Source: Reichenbachiella agarivorans (GTDB lineage Bacteria > Bacteroidota > Bacteroidia > Cytophagales > Cyclobacteriaceae). Taken from it: 64,000 nt of DNA. The DNA lies in the NCBI RefSeq assembly GCF_025502585.1, contig NZ_CP106679.1, forward strand, positions 1,655,001-1,719,000, read 5' to 3'. Numbering within the stretch: position 1 is the first letter of the stretch; each line of letters begins with the position of its first letter. The notes below the pieces were generated by a model. It saw only the letters and a program-made list of their open reading frames with translations, searched no databases and was not told the origin of the DNA. Below, in pieces: positions 10,094 to 19,527 of this stretch. Made by a program: the position numbers and the translations under genes.

Positions 10094-11398
10094 TTATTGA
10101 GTTGCTACTGCTGTGAGAACTTCTTGTTGTTTCAAAGGCAAATTGATTTGATTCAATCTCGAAATATACAATGATGACAAGGAATCAAAGGCTGATCTAT
10201 ATTCTGCCATAATAGGCTCTGATGGTGGCAATTCCACCTTCAAGGCATCTACTTGTACGCCATTTTTCCAAAATCTGTAACACAGGTGAGGACCTGTCGC
10301 TAACCCTGTCGAGCCTACATAGCCGATGGTTTGTCCTCTCTTCACTTTTACCCCTGGCTTCATACCAGTTGCGATTTTAGACATGTGTAGGTATTGAGTG
10401 GCGATGTTTCCGTTGTGGTTGATTTTGACATAGTTACCATTGTTGGATTTGTACCTTGCTTCTGTTATTACCCCATCGGATGCTGCAAAAATCGGCGTTC
10501 CTCTAGGCGCAGCATAGTCCGTGCCGAGGTGCGCTTTGAATCTTTTCTGTACGGGATGGTATCTGCGTCCTGTATAGCGTGAGCTAATTCTCGTAAACGT
10601 CAGCGGTGCTTTGAGAAACTCACGTCTGAGGCTATTTCCATCCTTGGAAAAATAATCTTGTCCATCACCCTGATCAAAGTGTACACCATAGTAGGGTTGA
10701 TTGATGTGGTTGAAGTAGGCTGCTTTGATCTTGCCAGAGCCAATGTATTCATCATCTACATATTGTTCGTCATAGATGATCTTGTAGTTATCACCTTTTT
10801 GGATTCCAAAAAAATCCACCTGCCAGCCAAAAACATCTACCAGGTTGTTGACCAAATCGACATCTCCACCTTGGTTGAGCATATCGACATAGAGTGAAGT
10901 TTGTATCTCGCCAGCCAACTCTCGCTCAACCAGACGAATCTCGCGTACACCTTTGTACACGGACACAGAGTCTCTGAAATCAAAAACCACATAGTCTATG
11001 GCATTGGGTCTATAGATAAAGTGTGTCGCAGACTTGTTGAGACTATCTCCTTGATACAGGATGGAATAGGGTTTTCTGACTACAAATTTCCTCACGTCAA
11101 AAATGGCCTTGGAGTTTTTAGCAGCCAGATTGATCTTTTCGTACGGGACATTGAATGGTGCCAAAATATCGGCCAATGTACCGTTTCGCTGAATTTCTCC
11201 TTCAAATACCTGTAGTGAATCCACCACGATCCCATAGTAGAAATTGGGCACATATACGGGTGCCTGCAATGTGTCTTCTACGAAGGTCTCCTCTATTTGT
11301 ATTTGATCTTGCGTAGGTAGCATCCAATAGCTACCTACAAATAATACTGACAATAACCCTACTGATAACAGTCGTTTTGTCCCTTTTCTTTTTGTCAT
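10094..11398 (-). CDS. M23 family metallopeptidase (cell-wall endopeptidase)
   Basis: A 434-residue envelope protein with one N-terminal hydrophobic segment (RLLSVGLLSVLFVGSYW) acting as signal or anchor. The C-terminal ~130 residues are a LytM/M23 zinc peptidase domain: HLGTDYAAPRGTPIFAASDG (first zinc His and Asp) and TGPHLCYRFW (H-x-x/H region), with the usual YLHMSK block. The middle region resembles the OapA/LysM-like N-terminal part of DD-endopeptidases of the MepM type. It should cut peptide crosslinks in peptidoglycan. It sits 14 nt after dsbD in the same direction. Confidence 0.92.
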   Translation of the reverse strand: MTKRKGTKRLLSVGLLSVLFVGSYWMLPTQDQIQIEETFVEDTLQAPVYVPNFYYGIVVDSLQVFEGEIQRNGTLADILAPFNVPYEKINLAAKNSKAIFDVRKFVVRKPYSILYQGDSLNKSATHFIYRPNAIDYVVFDFRDSVSVYKGVREIRLVERELAGEIQTSLYVDMLNQGGDVDLVNNLVDVFGWQVDFFGIQKGDNYKIIYDEQYVDDEYIGSGKIKAAYFNHINQPYYGVHFDQGDGQDYFSKDGNSLRREFLKAPLTFTRISSRYTGRRYHPVQKRFKAHLGTDYAAPRGTPIFAASDGVITEARYKSNNGNYVKINHNGNIATQYLHMSKIATGMKPGVKVKRGQTIGYVGSTGLATGPHLCYRFWKNGVQVDALKVELPPSEPIMAEYRSAFDSLSSLYISRLNQINLPLKQQEVLTAVATQ

Positions 11399-11412
11399 GT
11401 AATCTCCCCGTG

Positions 11413-13371
11413 CTACTTGGCTAGCTTCTTAAAATTTCGCTTGCCTTGTTCTAAAAATTCTACAAAACTAGCAATATTTAGATCATAGGCTTTAGGAGGG
11501 AGTAATAATTCACCATTTGTATCCAAGATTACATAATAGGGTTGTGCATTGTTGTCAAGCCTGGCTATCTGAAAGTCAGCATTCTTTTTGCCAATCGATT
11601 TTTTTATTTTACCATCGTAGCTGGATGTGACCCATTCTGACTCAGGTAGATCCGTTTTGTCATCTACATACAATGCCAACATCACAAAATCCTCATTCAA
11701 TCGCTGTAGTACCATCGGATCAGACCAAACCTTGGCTTCCATCTCCCGACAGTTGACACAGCCATGCCCTGTGAAATCTATGAAGACAGGTTTGTTTTGT
11801 TCTTTGGCACAAGCCAAAGCTTGCTCGTAATCAAAGTAACCTTGTATCCCATGTGGGAAATGTAGGAAATCAGCGTATTTGGGTACTTCACAAATGGTAC
11901 TTTCTGCATGTGTTTCGGTCGAGGCAGTCAGGTTAAAATCCTGTGAACTCTGAGGTGGTAGGTAGCCTGCCAATGCCTTGAGCGGCGCACCAAACATCCC
12001 TGGAATCAAATAGACCACAAACGACAAAGTAGCAATGGCCAAGATCAATCCGCCAACTGAAGTGTGATCCGAAGGAGAGTCATGTGGGAATCGGATTTTA
12101 CCCAAAAGGTAAAGCCCAAGAATAGTAAATATGACAATCCAGATCGCCAAATATACTTCTCTGTCCAAAATACCCCAGTGGTAGGCCTGATCTGCGATGC
12201 TTAAGAATTTGAATGCAAAGGCCAACTCTAGCAGTCCTAAAACAACTTTGACGCTGTTGAGCCAACCACCTGATTTTGGGAGGTTTTTGAGTAAACTAGG
12301 GAACAACGCAAAGACCGTAAATGGCAGAGCAAAAGCCAATGAAAATGCGAACATGCCCAAGATAGGTTTCAAGATTTGACCTCCCGCAGATTCCACCAAT
12401 ATGGTACCTACCAGAGGTCCAGTGCAGGAGAATGAAACCACTACCAACGTAAAGGCCATGAAAAATATACCGATTAGGCCACCTTTGTCCGATTGCTTGT
12501 CAATGTTGTTGACGAATTTGCTGGGAAGTGTAATCTCGAATAGACCCAAAAAGGACAGGGCAAAAACCACAAACACGGCAAAGAAGATCACATTGGGAAT
12601 CCAATTGGTAGCCAATTCATTGGCTGTCTCAGCTCCCATGAAGGGCGCAAGCACCGATCCTATCAAAGTGTAGATCAAGATGATAGAGAAGCCATAAAAA
12701 ATGCCTTTCCATTTTCCACCGCCATTGCCAGTAAAAAACGATACCGTCATCGGTATCATAGGGAACACGCAAGGTGTGAAAATGGCGGCCAAACCAGCTA
12801 AAAACGCCGCAATCATAAAACTTAGAAGACTGTAAGGGTCATTGTTGCTGCGCTGGGTTAGCATTCCCTTGTCTTTTTGATCATCTACCGATGTAGCATG
12901 CAGTTGACTGCCTAACAAAGGACTGAAATCAAATTCATCGTCAAAGGGAATACACTTGCCATCTATGTCGGTACAGACTTGATAGAAATACGAACCTTTG
13001 ATTGTCGGATTGGTGGAGAGAATTTTTACTCTCTGGGTGAATTGGGCATTTTTCTTGAAATAGGTGTACTCGCCTTCCCACAGGGAGTCATATTTTTTTT
13101 GAGGGTTCACGGGTGTGATACCTCCCAGTAGCTCAAAACTTGCATGGGGTTCGAACTCGATCGTCGTGACCAGTGGTCCCAAGTCAGGATCAAAATCTGA
13201 TGAGTACAAGTACCAATCTTGGTCGATTTTGACATTGAAAGTTAAATCCATTTCCTGACCTATCTCTGGCTCAGAAACAGAAATGTCCAAGGACCATTTG
13301 GCAGGTTGCAACACCTGTGCTGATCCTTGGACACTGAAAAATATTAGTATAATCGCGATTGCTTTATTCAT
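11413..13371 (-). CDS. dsbD: Thiol:disulfide interchange protein DsbD (membrane electron carrier)
   Basis: A 652-residue inner-membrane protein passing electrons from cytoplasmic thioredoxin to periplasmic partners. It has a signal peptide ending near GSAQ and an N-terminal immunoglobulin-like domain with a cysteine pair (CTDIDGKC). About eight membrane segments follow, carrying FTPCVFPM and SFSCTGPLVG, the transmembrane redox pair. The C-terminal thioredoxin domain has GHGCVNCREME. All three redox modules are intact and length is slightly above the E. coli protein. It lies downstream of metK behind a terminator-like hairpin, so it may have its own promoter. Confidence 0.95.
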   Translation of the reverse strand: MNKAIAIILIFFSVQGSAQVLQPAKWSLDISVSEPEIGQEMDLTFNVKIDQDWYLYSSDFDPDLGPLVTTIEFEPHASFELLGGITPVNPQKKYDSLWEGEYTYFKKNAQFTQRVKILSTNPTIKGSYFYQVCTDIDGKCIPFDDEFDFSPLLGSQLHATSVDDQKDKGMLTQRSNNDPYSLLSFMIAAFLAGLAAIFTPCVFPMIPMTVSFFTGNGGGKWKGIFYGFSIILIYTLIGSVLAPFMGAETANELATNWIPNVIFFAVFVVFALSFLGLFEITLPSKFVNNIDKQSDKGGLIGIFFMAFTLVVVSFSCTGPLVGTILVESAGGQILKPILGMFAFSLAFALPFTVFALFPSLLKNLPKSGGWLNSVKVVLGLLELAFAFKFLSIADQAYHWGILDREVYLAIWIVIFTILGLYLLGKIRFPHDSPSDHTSVGGLILAIATLSFVVYLIPGMFGAPLKALAGYLPPQSSQDFNLTASTETHAESTICEVPKYADFLHFPHGIQGYFDYEQALACAKEQNKPVFIDFTGHGCVNCREMEAKVWSDPMVLQRLNEDFVMLALYVDDKTDLPESEWVTSSYDGKIKKSIGKKNADFQIARLDNNAQPYYVILDTNGELLLPPKAYDLNIASFVEFLEQGKRNFKKLAK

Positions 13372-13412
13372 ATCAACTAGTAATAACTCTGCCTACTAAT
13401 CGCAAATTATAC

Positions 13413-13434
13413 AAAAAAGTTTCCTCGTCGGAAA
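13413..13434 (-). terminator. Intrinsic terminator after metK
   Basis: On the minus strand TTTCC-gacga-GGAAA is followed by a six-T run (13418-13413), starting directly after the metK stop codon. The stem is only five base pairs, so read-through into dsbD is likely. Confidence 0.5.
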
Positions 13435-14685
13435 TTATAATCCAAATGCAGATTTTACTTGGTCTACATAATCCAGTTTTTCCCAAGTAAATGTCTCCAC
13501 CTCTTGTTTGACCGAACCCGCTGGACTAAAGAACTCTACAGTTTTGATTTCAGGGGTTCTACCCATGTGACCATAGGCCGCAGTTTCCGAATAGATAGGA
13601 TTCATCAATTTCAACCTTTTGATCAGTGCAGCAGGTCTCATGTTGAAAATCTCAGAGATTTTTTTAGCAATCTCTCCATCCTTCATGTTCACTTTGGCTG
13701 TGCCATAAGTGTTCACAAAGATACCCATTGGTTCCGCTACTCCGATCGCATAAGACACTTGTACCAATATTTCGTCAGCTACACCTGCCGCCACCATGTT
13801 TTTGGCAATGTGTCTGGTTGCATAGGCAGCTGATCTATCTACTTTTGAAGGATCTTTACCTGAGAATGCACCTCCACCGTGAGCGCCTTTGCCTCCGTAG
13901 GTATCTACGATGATTTTACGTCCAGTCAAACCAGTATCACCGTGAGGTCCACCGATTACGAATTTACCCGTTGGGTTGATGTGGTACTTGATGTCGCTGT
14001 TGAATAGCGCTGCAATTTCTGGAGCCAGTTGTGCTACGACTCTTGGGATCAATATTTCCTTGATATCCTTTTTGATTTTGTCGAGCATGGCTGCTTCTTC
14101 TGCAAAATCATCATGCTGTGTAGAGATCACAATTGCATCAATTCTTACAGGTTTATTGTCATCACTGTATTCGATAGTTACCTGAGACTTGGCATCAGGT
14201 CTCAAATAAGGAATCTCTTTTCCTTCTCTTCTGAGTTTGGCCAATTCGATCAACAGCATGTGAGACAGATCTAGTGCCAATGGCATATAATTTTCTGTTT
14301 CGTTGGTTGCATAACCAAACATCATTCCTTGGTCACCAGCACCTTGTTCTTCTTCAGAAGCTCTTTCTACACCTTGGTTGATATCTGGAGACTGCTCATG
14401 AATGGCAGAGATCACACCACAGCTATTACCATCAAACTGGTATTCACCTTTGGTGTATCCGATTTTGTTGATCACGTTACGAGCTACTTGCTGTACGTCC
14501 ACATACGATTTGGTCTTCACTTCGCCACTCAGTACAGTCAAGCCTGTAGTTACTAAAGTTTCGCATGCAACTTTTGACTGATTGTCAAAAGCTAAAAAAT
14601 GATCCAATAGCGCGTCAGAGATTTGATCGGCTACCTTGTCTGGGTGTCCTTCAGACACAGACTCTGATGTAAATAAATATGGCAT
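13435..14685 (-). CDS. metK: S-adenosylmethionine synthetase
   Basis: A 416-residue cytoplasmic enzyme making SAM from methionine and ATP. The three-repeat fold is recognisable from [20 protein letters not shown] at the N-terminus (ATP site), [12 protein letters not shown] (signature), and [19 protein letters not shown] (P-loop-like signature). Length is a little longer than the usual 380-400 residues, with small insertions. The N-terminus aligns directly at MPYLFTSES, which fixes the start. An exact TAAATTTG -7 box lies upstream. I saw no SAM riboswitch in the short leader. Confidence 0.98.
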   Translation of the reverse strand: MPYLFTSESVSEGHPDKVADQISDALLDHFLAFDNQSKVACETLVTTGLTVLSGEVKTKSYVDVQQVARNVINKIGYTKGEYQFDGNSCGVISAIHEQSPDINQGVERASEEEQGAGDQGMMFGYATNETENYMPLALDLSHMLLIELAKLRREGKEIPYLRPDAKSQVTIEYSDDNKPVRIDAIVISTQHDDFAEEAAMLDKIKKDIKEILIPRVVAQLAPEIAALFNSDIKYHINPTGKFVIGGPHGDTGLTGRKIIVDTYGGKGAHGGGAFSGKDPSKVDRSAAYATRHIAKNMVAAGVADEILVQVSYAIGVAEPMGIFVNTYGTAKVNMKDGEIAKKISEIFNMRPAALIKRLKLMNPIYSETAAYGHMGRTPEIKTVEFFSPAGSVKQEVETFTWEKLDYVDQVKSAFGL

Positions 14686-14715
14686 AGTTATAAATTACTT
14701 TCTTTTTAAAGTCGG

Positions 14716-14723
14716 CAAATTTA
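14716..14723 (-). promoter_or_regulatory. Candidate -7 promoter box for metK
   Basis: The minus strand reads TAAATTTG, an exact TAnnTTTG match, 30 nt before the metK ATG. No good TTTG is seen at -33 spacing. It lies in the 61-bp gap after the RsmI-like gene. Confidence 0.4.
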
Positions 14724-14746
14724 GACGAATTGAATTATAAATAAGA

Positions 14747-15451
14747 TTAAGAGCAAATTGAAAATATTGTAGGTACTTTATGCAGATCTATTTTTTTCTT
14801 TTTCCACTCTTTAATTTTTAAAGTCTTGATGTATTCCTCCTGTCCACTGATTCCCTTGGCTACTGAGAGCTGGGTTTCTCCATTACAAGTAGAAAGGAGC
14901 TCTTCAAATAATTTTTGATTGCGATAGGGCGTATCCATGAATAGTTGGGTTTGTCCCAGCTGAAGGGCATTTTTTTCCATGTCCTTGATTTTGGCGATCA
15001 AATCAGGTTTTTTGATGGGTATATACCCATGAAAGGCAAAAGATTGTCCGTTGAATCCTGAACCCATCAATGCCATCAGTATAGAAGAAGGGCCTACCAA
15101 AGGCACTACTTGTATTCCTTTTTGATGTGCCAAGGCGACTGCTTCTGCTCCTGGGTCGGCCACACCTGGACATCCAGATTCAGAGATGACTCCCACATCT
15201 TTGCCATGCATCACCTTTTCCAAGTATTGATCTATAACCTCTCTTTTGGTTTTTTTATCCAAAAGTTCAAAAGCCAAATTTTCGATCACTAAGCCCAGCT
15301 TCAATTTGCTAATGTAGCGCCTGGCTGTCCTCACATTTTCTACCAAAAAATAATCAAGCCCTGCGACCACTTCTTTGATTTGCGGTGAGAGTACCGATTC
15401 TTCTGTGTCATCAGCGATGACAGTGGGTATCAAATAGAGTTTTCCTTTCAT
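14747..15451 (-). CDS. RsmI-like SAM-dependent methyltransferase (tetrapyrrole methylase fold)
   Basis: A 234-residue member of the tetrapyrrole methylase superfamily, with the N-terminal block KLYLIPTVIAD and the cofactor loop SESGCPGVADPGAE near residue 95. Canonical RsmI (2'-O-methylation of C1402 in 16S rRNA) is about 280 residues and reads GTPGISDPG, so this is the shorter paralogue common in Bacteroidota. Its substrate is uncertain; calling it rsmI would be overreach. Its start overlaps the end of the upstream hydrolase gene by 4 nt, implying translational coupling in a pdxJ-hydrolase-methyltransferase operon. Confidence 0.8.
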   Translation of the reverse strand: MKGKLYLIPTVIADDTEESVLSPQIKEVVAGLDYFLVENVRTARRYISKLKLGLVIENLAFELLDKKTKREVIDQYLEKVMHGKDVGVISESGCPGVADPGAEAVALAHQKGIQVVPLVGPSSILMALMGSGFNGQSFAFHGYIPIKKPDLIAKIKDMEKNALQLGQTQLFMDTPYRNQKLFEELLSTCNGETQLSVAKGISGQEEYIKTLKIKEWKKKKIDLHKVPTIFSICS

Positions 15452-16209
15452 TGGATAAAGTTCATTACTTTGGTATAAAATTCTTCAGGCTGCTCTGCAT
15501 GTAACCAATGCCCTGCATCAGCGATGGTTTCAAGCTTTGCGTGGGGAAATATCTCTTCGATTTCATGCCATTCTTCGTCTTGAATATAATTGGAATTTCC
15601 TCCTCGAATGAAAAGTGTCTCTGTTTCAATTGGAATTTGATAACTCAGTGCTTCACCTACATTTTCTATGTTTTTGATTAATACAGGCAAGTTCATTTTC
15701 CATGAAAAACCGTCACTTGAGCGATTCAGGTTTTTCATCAAAAAAGTTCTAGTTCCTAAATCAGGCACATAGTTGATCAAGACATCTTCGGCTTCTTGTC
15801 TGCTGTCAATTGTATCAATCGGTACGGCACTTAACCCATCCAAAATTTGCTGATGGTGAGGAGGGTAAAGTTTAGGTCCAATGTCGGCAACTATGAGTTT
15901 ATCCACCTTGGACGCATGAAATGCAGTAAATTGCATCACGGTTTTCCCTCCCATAGAGTGTCCCAATAAGATGGGGTTTTCAATCCCTAGTTCATCGATA
16001 AAATATTCTAAATCCTCCACCATAGCATCATAATCCCACTTATCAGAATGAAATGACTTACCATGGTTGCGTTGATCAATTAGAAAAACCTGAAAGTCCT
16101 CGCTAAATTTTTTCCCCAAAGTCAGCCAGTTGTCTAGCGACCCCAAAAAACCATGAATGATGATTAAAGGTTGGCCTTCGCCAAAAGTCTTATAATTTAA
16201 TAACTGCAT
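15448..16209 (-). CDS. Alpha/beta hydrolase (YbfF-type esterase family)
   Basis: A 253-residue cytoplasmic alpha/beta-hydrolase. Oxyanion-hole HGFLGSLDNW is near residue 19, the nucleophile elbow GHSMGG has Ser85, and the catalytic His is in AGHWLHAEQP near residue 233. The pattern IDQRNHGKSFHS is typical of YbfF-like short-chain esterases. The natural substrate is unknown. Its first base overlaps the last base of the pdxJ stop codon, and its end overlaps the next gene by 4 nt, so the three genes are tightly co-translated. Confidence 0.88.
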   Translation of the reverse strand: MQLLNYKTFGEGQPLIIIHGFLGSLDNWLTLGKKFSEDFQVFLIDQRNHGKSFHSDKWDYDAMVEDLEYFIDELGIENPILLGHSMGGKTVMQFTAFHASKVDKLIVADIGPKLYPPHHQQILDGLSAVPIDTIDSRQEAEDVLINYVPDLGTRTFLMKNLNRSSDGFSWKMNLPVLIKNIENVGEALSYQIPIETETLFIRGGNSNYIQDEEWHEIEEIFPHAKLETIADAGHWLHAEQPEEFYTKVMNFIQ

Positions 16210-16922
16210 TATTTCAATTGCTTTAAATACATCTGGATAGTGTTTTCTAATCCCAAATACAAGGCATCGCAGACGAGTGCATGACCTATGGAGACCTCAT
16301 CCAAAAACGGCAGGTTGTCTTTCAAATATTTAAGATTATAAAGATCCAGATCGTGCCCAGCGTTGATTCCTAGTCCCAACTCATGTGCCAATTTACCAGC
16401 AGCCACATAGGGTATGACTGCTTCTTCTTTGTTGACAGGGTAGCCAGTGGCATAAGGTTCGGTGTAGAGTTCTATCCGATCGGTTCCGATTTTGGCCGCC
16501 CCTTCTATGATTCTCAAATCGGGATCTGCGAAAATGGACACTCTTACGCCAAAGGATTGGATTTGCTGTACGATGTCTTTAAGATAAGCTTCATGTTGGA
16601 TCGTGTCCCAGCCAGCATTGGAAGTGATTGCCTCTGGTGGATCAGGGACCAATGTGGCCTGAGCAGGCCTCACCTCCTCAATGAACTTCAAATACCTAGC
16701 GTCTGGATAGCCTTCTATATTAAATTCTGTCTGACAGACTTGTTGGATTTGATAGACATCTTGTGCTGTGATGTGTCTTTCGTCTGGTCTGGGATGAACA
16801 GTGATTCCCTGTGCGCCGAAGCGTTCGCAATCTTTGACAACTTGAATCAAATCCGGGTTGTTGCCTCCACGTGCATTACGAATTGTCGCAATTTTATTAA
16901 CGTTTACGCTAAGTTTTGTCAT
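16209..16922 (-). CDS. pdxJ: Pyridoxine 5'-phosphate synthase
   Basis: A 237-residue TIM-barrel enzyme closing the pyridoxine ring from 1-deoxyxylulose 5-phosphate and 3-amino-1-hydroxyacetone phosphate, the last step of the DXP-dependent vitamin B6 route. Diagnostic blocks are [17 protein letters not shown] at the N-terminus, [13 protein letters not shown] near residue 40, and [12 protein letters not shown] and [16 protein letters not shown] at the C-terminus. Length is normal. It is the first gene of the overlapping minus-strand operon and diverges from yqeY. Confidence 0.97.
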   Translation of the reverse strand: MTKLSVNVNKIATIRNARGGNNPDLIQVVKDCERFGAQGITVHPRPDERHITAQDVYQIQQVCQTEFNIEGYPDARYLKFIEEVRPAQATLVPDPPEAITSNAGWDTIQHEAYLKDIVQQIQSFGVRVSIFADPDLRIIEGAAKIGTDRIELYTEPYATGYPVNKEEAVIPYVAAGKLAHELGLGINAGHDLDLYNLKYLKDNLPFLDEVSIGHALVCDALYLGLENTIQMYLKQLK

Positions 16923-16957
16923 GAGAATCTAATGAGCTAAAGTATATTGAGCCGCGA

Positions 16958-16988
16958 ATTGGCTTAGAACTGTTTCTAACTAAATTTG
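16958..16988 (+). promoter_or_regulatory. Candidate promoter for the yqeY-cvpA cluster
   Basis: ATTG (16958-16961) is followed after exactly 19 nt by TAAATTTG (16981-16988). This is close to the Bacteroidota consensus TTTG-N19-21-TAnnTTTG. The yqeY ATG is 42 nt downstream. Confidence 0.55.
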
Positions 16989-17030
16989 CATCAAAATTAC
17001 ACATTTTAAGAGATTAAAAAACCAGAAATA

Positions 17031-17480
17031 ATGAGCCTCAAAGATCAAATCAACGCTGACATCAAAGCTGCCATGCTGGCCAAAGAAAAAGAAAAGCTAA
17101 CAGCTCTTAGATCTATCAAATCGATGATCCTACTTGCAGAAACTGAAAAGGGCGCAACGGAAGAAATCTCTGAAGATGCAGAAATGAAGTTGCTGATGAA
17201 GGCTGCCAAGCAGAGAAAAGATTCTGCAGACCTATTCAGAGAGCAGGGTCGTGACGATCTAGCAGACAAGGAAGAAGGGGAGCTGGAGGTAATCAATCAC
17301 TACCTGCCTAAGCAGCTATCAGAGGAAGATCTCAAGGCGGAACTCCAAAAAGTAATTGCTCAGGTGGGAGCTACTGGCCCACAGGATATGGGCAAAGTCA
17401 TGGGAGCAGCTTCCAAAGCCCTAGCAGGCAAGGCAGATGGCAAGTCTATTTCAATTATGGTCAAAACTTTATTGGGGTAA
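17031..17480 (+). CDS. GatB/YqeY domain protein
   Basis: A 149-residue cytoplasmic protein of the YqeY family. It is helical and charged, with the standard N-terminus MSLKDQINADIKAAMLAKEKEKLTALR read from two adjacent blocks, and the C-terminal GPQDMGKVMGAASKALAGKADGK motif. The fold resembles the tail domain of GatB/GatE amidotransferases that binds tRNA, but the free-standing protein has no settled function. It lies 4 nt before cvpA in the same direction. Length is typical. Confidence 0.9.
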   Translation: MSLKDQINADIKAAMLAKEKEKLTALRSIKSMILLAETEKGATEEISEDAEMKLLMKAAKQRKDSADLFREQGRDDLADKEEGELEVINHYLPKQLSEEDLKAELQKVIAQVGATGPQDMGKVMGAASKALAGKADGKSISIMVKTLLG

Positions 17481-17484
17481 GCAG

Positions 17485-18024
17485 TTGAATGTAATTGATA
17501 TAGTAATACTGGTCTTTTTGGTGGTCGGAGCGATCATGGGGTTTAGAAAAGGGCTCTTGATGGAGATTATTTCTATCTCTGCGTTTTTTATTGCCATCAT
17601 CTTGGGGATCCGATTGATAGACTGGGGAGTGATGGTGTTATCAGATTTCATAGACGGCTATGAGGGGCTATTGCCTGTCATTTCGTTTGCTGTTATTTTC
17701 ATCATCATCATCATTGCACTGCACCTGCTGGGCAAGGTGCTCAAAAAATTACTTGACCTGACTTTATTGGGCAGTCTGGATGATATTGCAGGTAGTCTGT
17801 TGGGTATAGTCAAATGGGCATTGTTTATCAGTATTTTCTTTTGGATTTATCATTCTTTCGGAGGAGAAATAGATCATGATATCACGAGTAGGAGCCTGTT
17901 GTACGAGCCTATCACTTCGTTTGCACCAAAACTTTTTGACATGCTTTCAAGCATATTTCCATTTATCATGGATTTCTTTGAACACTCTGAGGAAGTGATA
18001 AATCAACAAGAAGTTAACGTCTGA
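17485..18024 (+). CDS. CvpA family membrane protein
   Basis: A 179-residue inner-membrane protein with four hydrophobic segments and the CvpA signature DIVILVFLVVGAIMGFRKGL at the N-terminus. I chose the TTG at 17485 because family members start a few residues before DII; the ATG at 17437 is inside yqeY and would add 16 unrelated residues. CvpA is linked to colicin V production and envelope integrity in Enterobacteria; its molecular function is unresolved. The short gap after yqeY suggests co-transcription. Confidence 0.85.
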   Translation: MNVIDIVILVFLVVGAIMGFRKGLLMEIISISAFFIAIILGIRLIDWGVMVLSDFIDGYEGLLPVISFAVIFIIIIIALHLLGKVLKKLLDLTLLGSLDDIAGSLLGIVKWALFISIFFWIYHSFGGEIDHDITSRSLLYEPITSFAPKLFDMLSSIFPFIMDFFEHSEEVINQQEVNV

Positions 18025-18079
18025 TTTATCAGAAATTAATATATTATAGATATAATTAAAGAAATTTTTAAAAATCAAC

Positions 18080-18850
18080 ATGCTTGAGGTAGCTAATTTA
18101 AAGGAAGAAGGTGAGTTTCAGTTTATTGAAGAAGGTGAGGGCAAAGTCATGCTCCTGCTTCATGGCTTGTTTGGCGCACTGAGCAACTGGCAATCTGTGG
18201 TCGAGAAGTTTTCTCCCCATTATAAAATTATTATCCCGATGTTGCCAATCTATGAACTCCCAGTTCGTGAAGCTGGTTTGGGGAAATTAATCGAGTTTCT
18301 GGAGTCTTTCATTGCGTTCAAAGGGCTAGAAAAATTCGACCTTATGGGCAACTCGCTAGGTGGACACATGGCGCTCATGTATGTGTTGAAATATCCCGAA
18401 AAAGTGGATCGGTTGATTTTGACGGGAAGTTCTGGTCTATTTGAAAACTCCATGGGAGGTTCTTTTCCAAAGCGAGGAAGCTATGATTTTATCAAAGAAA
18501 AAGTAGAATACACATTCTATGACCCCAAAACAGCTACCAAAGAATACATTGATGAGATTTTTAATACGACGCAGAGTATTCCCAAATGTATGCGCATCGT
18601 AGGGATAGCAAAATCAGCTCAAAGAAATAATTTGGCTCATGAATTGCACCAAATTGAAAATGAAACGTTATTAATCTGGGGATTGAATGATACAATCACT
18701 CCTCCTCGTGTAGGACATGAGTTCAACAGACTGTTGAAAAACTCTACATTGAGGTTCATTGACAAATGTTGCCACGCCCCTATGATGGAGCGCCCCGACA
18801 TGTTCAATGAAGTGCTTGAAGAATTTTTGAATAAAAGAAATACAGCATGA
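18080..18850 (+). CDS. Alpha/beta hydrolase
   Basis: A 256-residue hydrolase with oxyanion HGLFGALSNW near residue 29, nucleophile motif GNSLGGH with Ser92, and a C-terminal His in CCHAPMMERP. Unlike the protein at 15448-16209 it has Asn instead of His before the nucleophile, resembling the meta-cleavage hydrolase branch. The substrate is unknown. Its last four bases overlap the start of the CBS-domain gene (ATGA). The run hydrolase-CBS-nadK is a recognisable Cytophagales arrangement, suggesting housekeeping use. Confidence 0.87.
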   Translation: MLEVANLKEEGEFQFIEEGEGKVMLLLHGLFGALSNWQSVVEKFSPHYKIIIPMLPIYELPVREAGLGKLIEFLESFIAFKGLEKFDLMGNSLGGHMALMYVLKYPEKVDRLILTGSSGLFENSMGGSFPKRGSYDFIKEKVEYTFYDPKTATKEYIDEIFNTTQSIPKCMRIVGIAKSAQRNNLAHELHQIENETLLIWGLNDTITPPRVGHEFNRLLKNSTLRFIDKCCHAPMMERPDMFNEVLEEFLNKRNTA

Positions 18851-19509
18851 TAGCTAGAGATCTGATTAACTACACCATTCCGCCGCTCAAACCATCTGAC
18901 AAAGTCTCAAAGGCGAAAAGATGGATGAATGAATTTCATATTCATGAATTGCCAGTGGTACAAAATGGTGAGTTTGTCGGTATCTTCAACGAAAACTTAT
19001 TGTTCGATCAGGTGCAAGGAGCTCATCGCATCGAAGAATTCCATTTGCTCAGTGCACATCTCCATGTAGATCAAAACGAACATTATTACGAAGTGCTTAA
19101 AAGAGCCTATGAAGCCAGTTCTAATATTGTAGCTGTCCTCAATGAAGAAAAAAAATACATAGGCTGTGTCACCATTCAAGACGTCGTAGAGGCATTTTCA
19201 AAAATGTCGGCAATCAATAGTCCTGGTACCATCATAGTTGCATCTATGAGTATGTCAGATTATTCTATGGCAGAGATAAGCAGAATTGTAGAATCAGAAG
19301 GAGGTAAAATACTCAGCAGCTTTATAGAAAATGCCAACCAAGCCGGAATGATCAGATTGACATTGAAGTTGAATCTAGAAAATGGCTCCAATATTATTTC
19401 TTCACTACAGAGATTTGGGTACAAGATCACCTCTATATATGGAAAAGGTGAAGAGAGTACCTTTGAAAAGGAACGCTTAGACACCTTGATGCGCTACCTA
19501 AAAGTCTGA
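18847..19509 (+). CDS. CBS-domain protein with C-terminal ACT-like domain
   Basis: A 220-residue cytoplasmic protein. Residues 1-125 hold a CBS pair: HELPVVQNGEFVGIFNE in the first and NIVAVLNEEKKYIGCVTIQDVVEAF in the second. The remainder (SMSDYSMAEISRIVESEGGKI...) resembles an ACT domain of the AcuB type. Such proteins usually sense adenine nucleotides or small ligands. No catalytic domain is visible, so it is likely a regulator. It is translationally coupled to the hydrolase upstream and lies 18 nt before nadK. Confidence 0.85.
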   Translation: MIARDLINYTIPPLKPSDKVSKAKRWMNEFHIHELPVVQNGEFVGIFNENLLFDQVQGAHRIEEFHLLSAHLHVDQNEHYYEVLKRAYEASSNIVAVLNEEKKYIGCVTIQDVVEAFSKMSAINSPGTIIVASMSMSDYSMAEISRIVESEGGKILSSFIENANQAGMIRLTLKLNLENGSNIISSLQRFGYKITSIYGKGEESTFEKERLDTLMRYLKV

Positions 19510-19527
19510 TCCAAAAAAACTCAACCC

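Noticed and set aside
14686-14746. SAM riboswitch before metK
   Set aside because: The leader is about 20-30 nt after the predicted promoter, too short for any SAM riboswitch class, and no matching fold was seen.
16383-16940. 185-codon plus-strand ORF opposite pdxJ
   Set aside because: pdxJ is certain on the other strand; the ORF has Cys/Phe/Asp-rich shadow composition.
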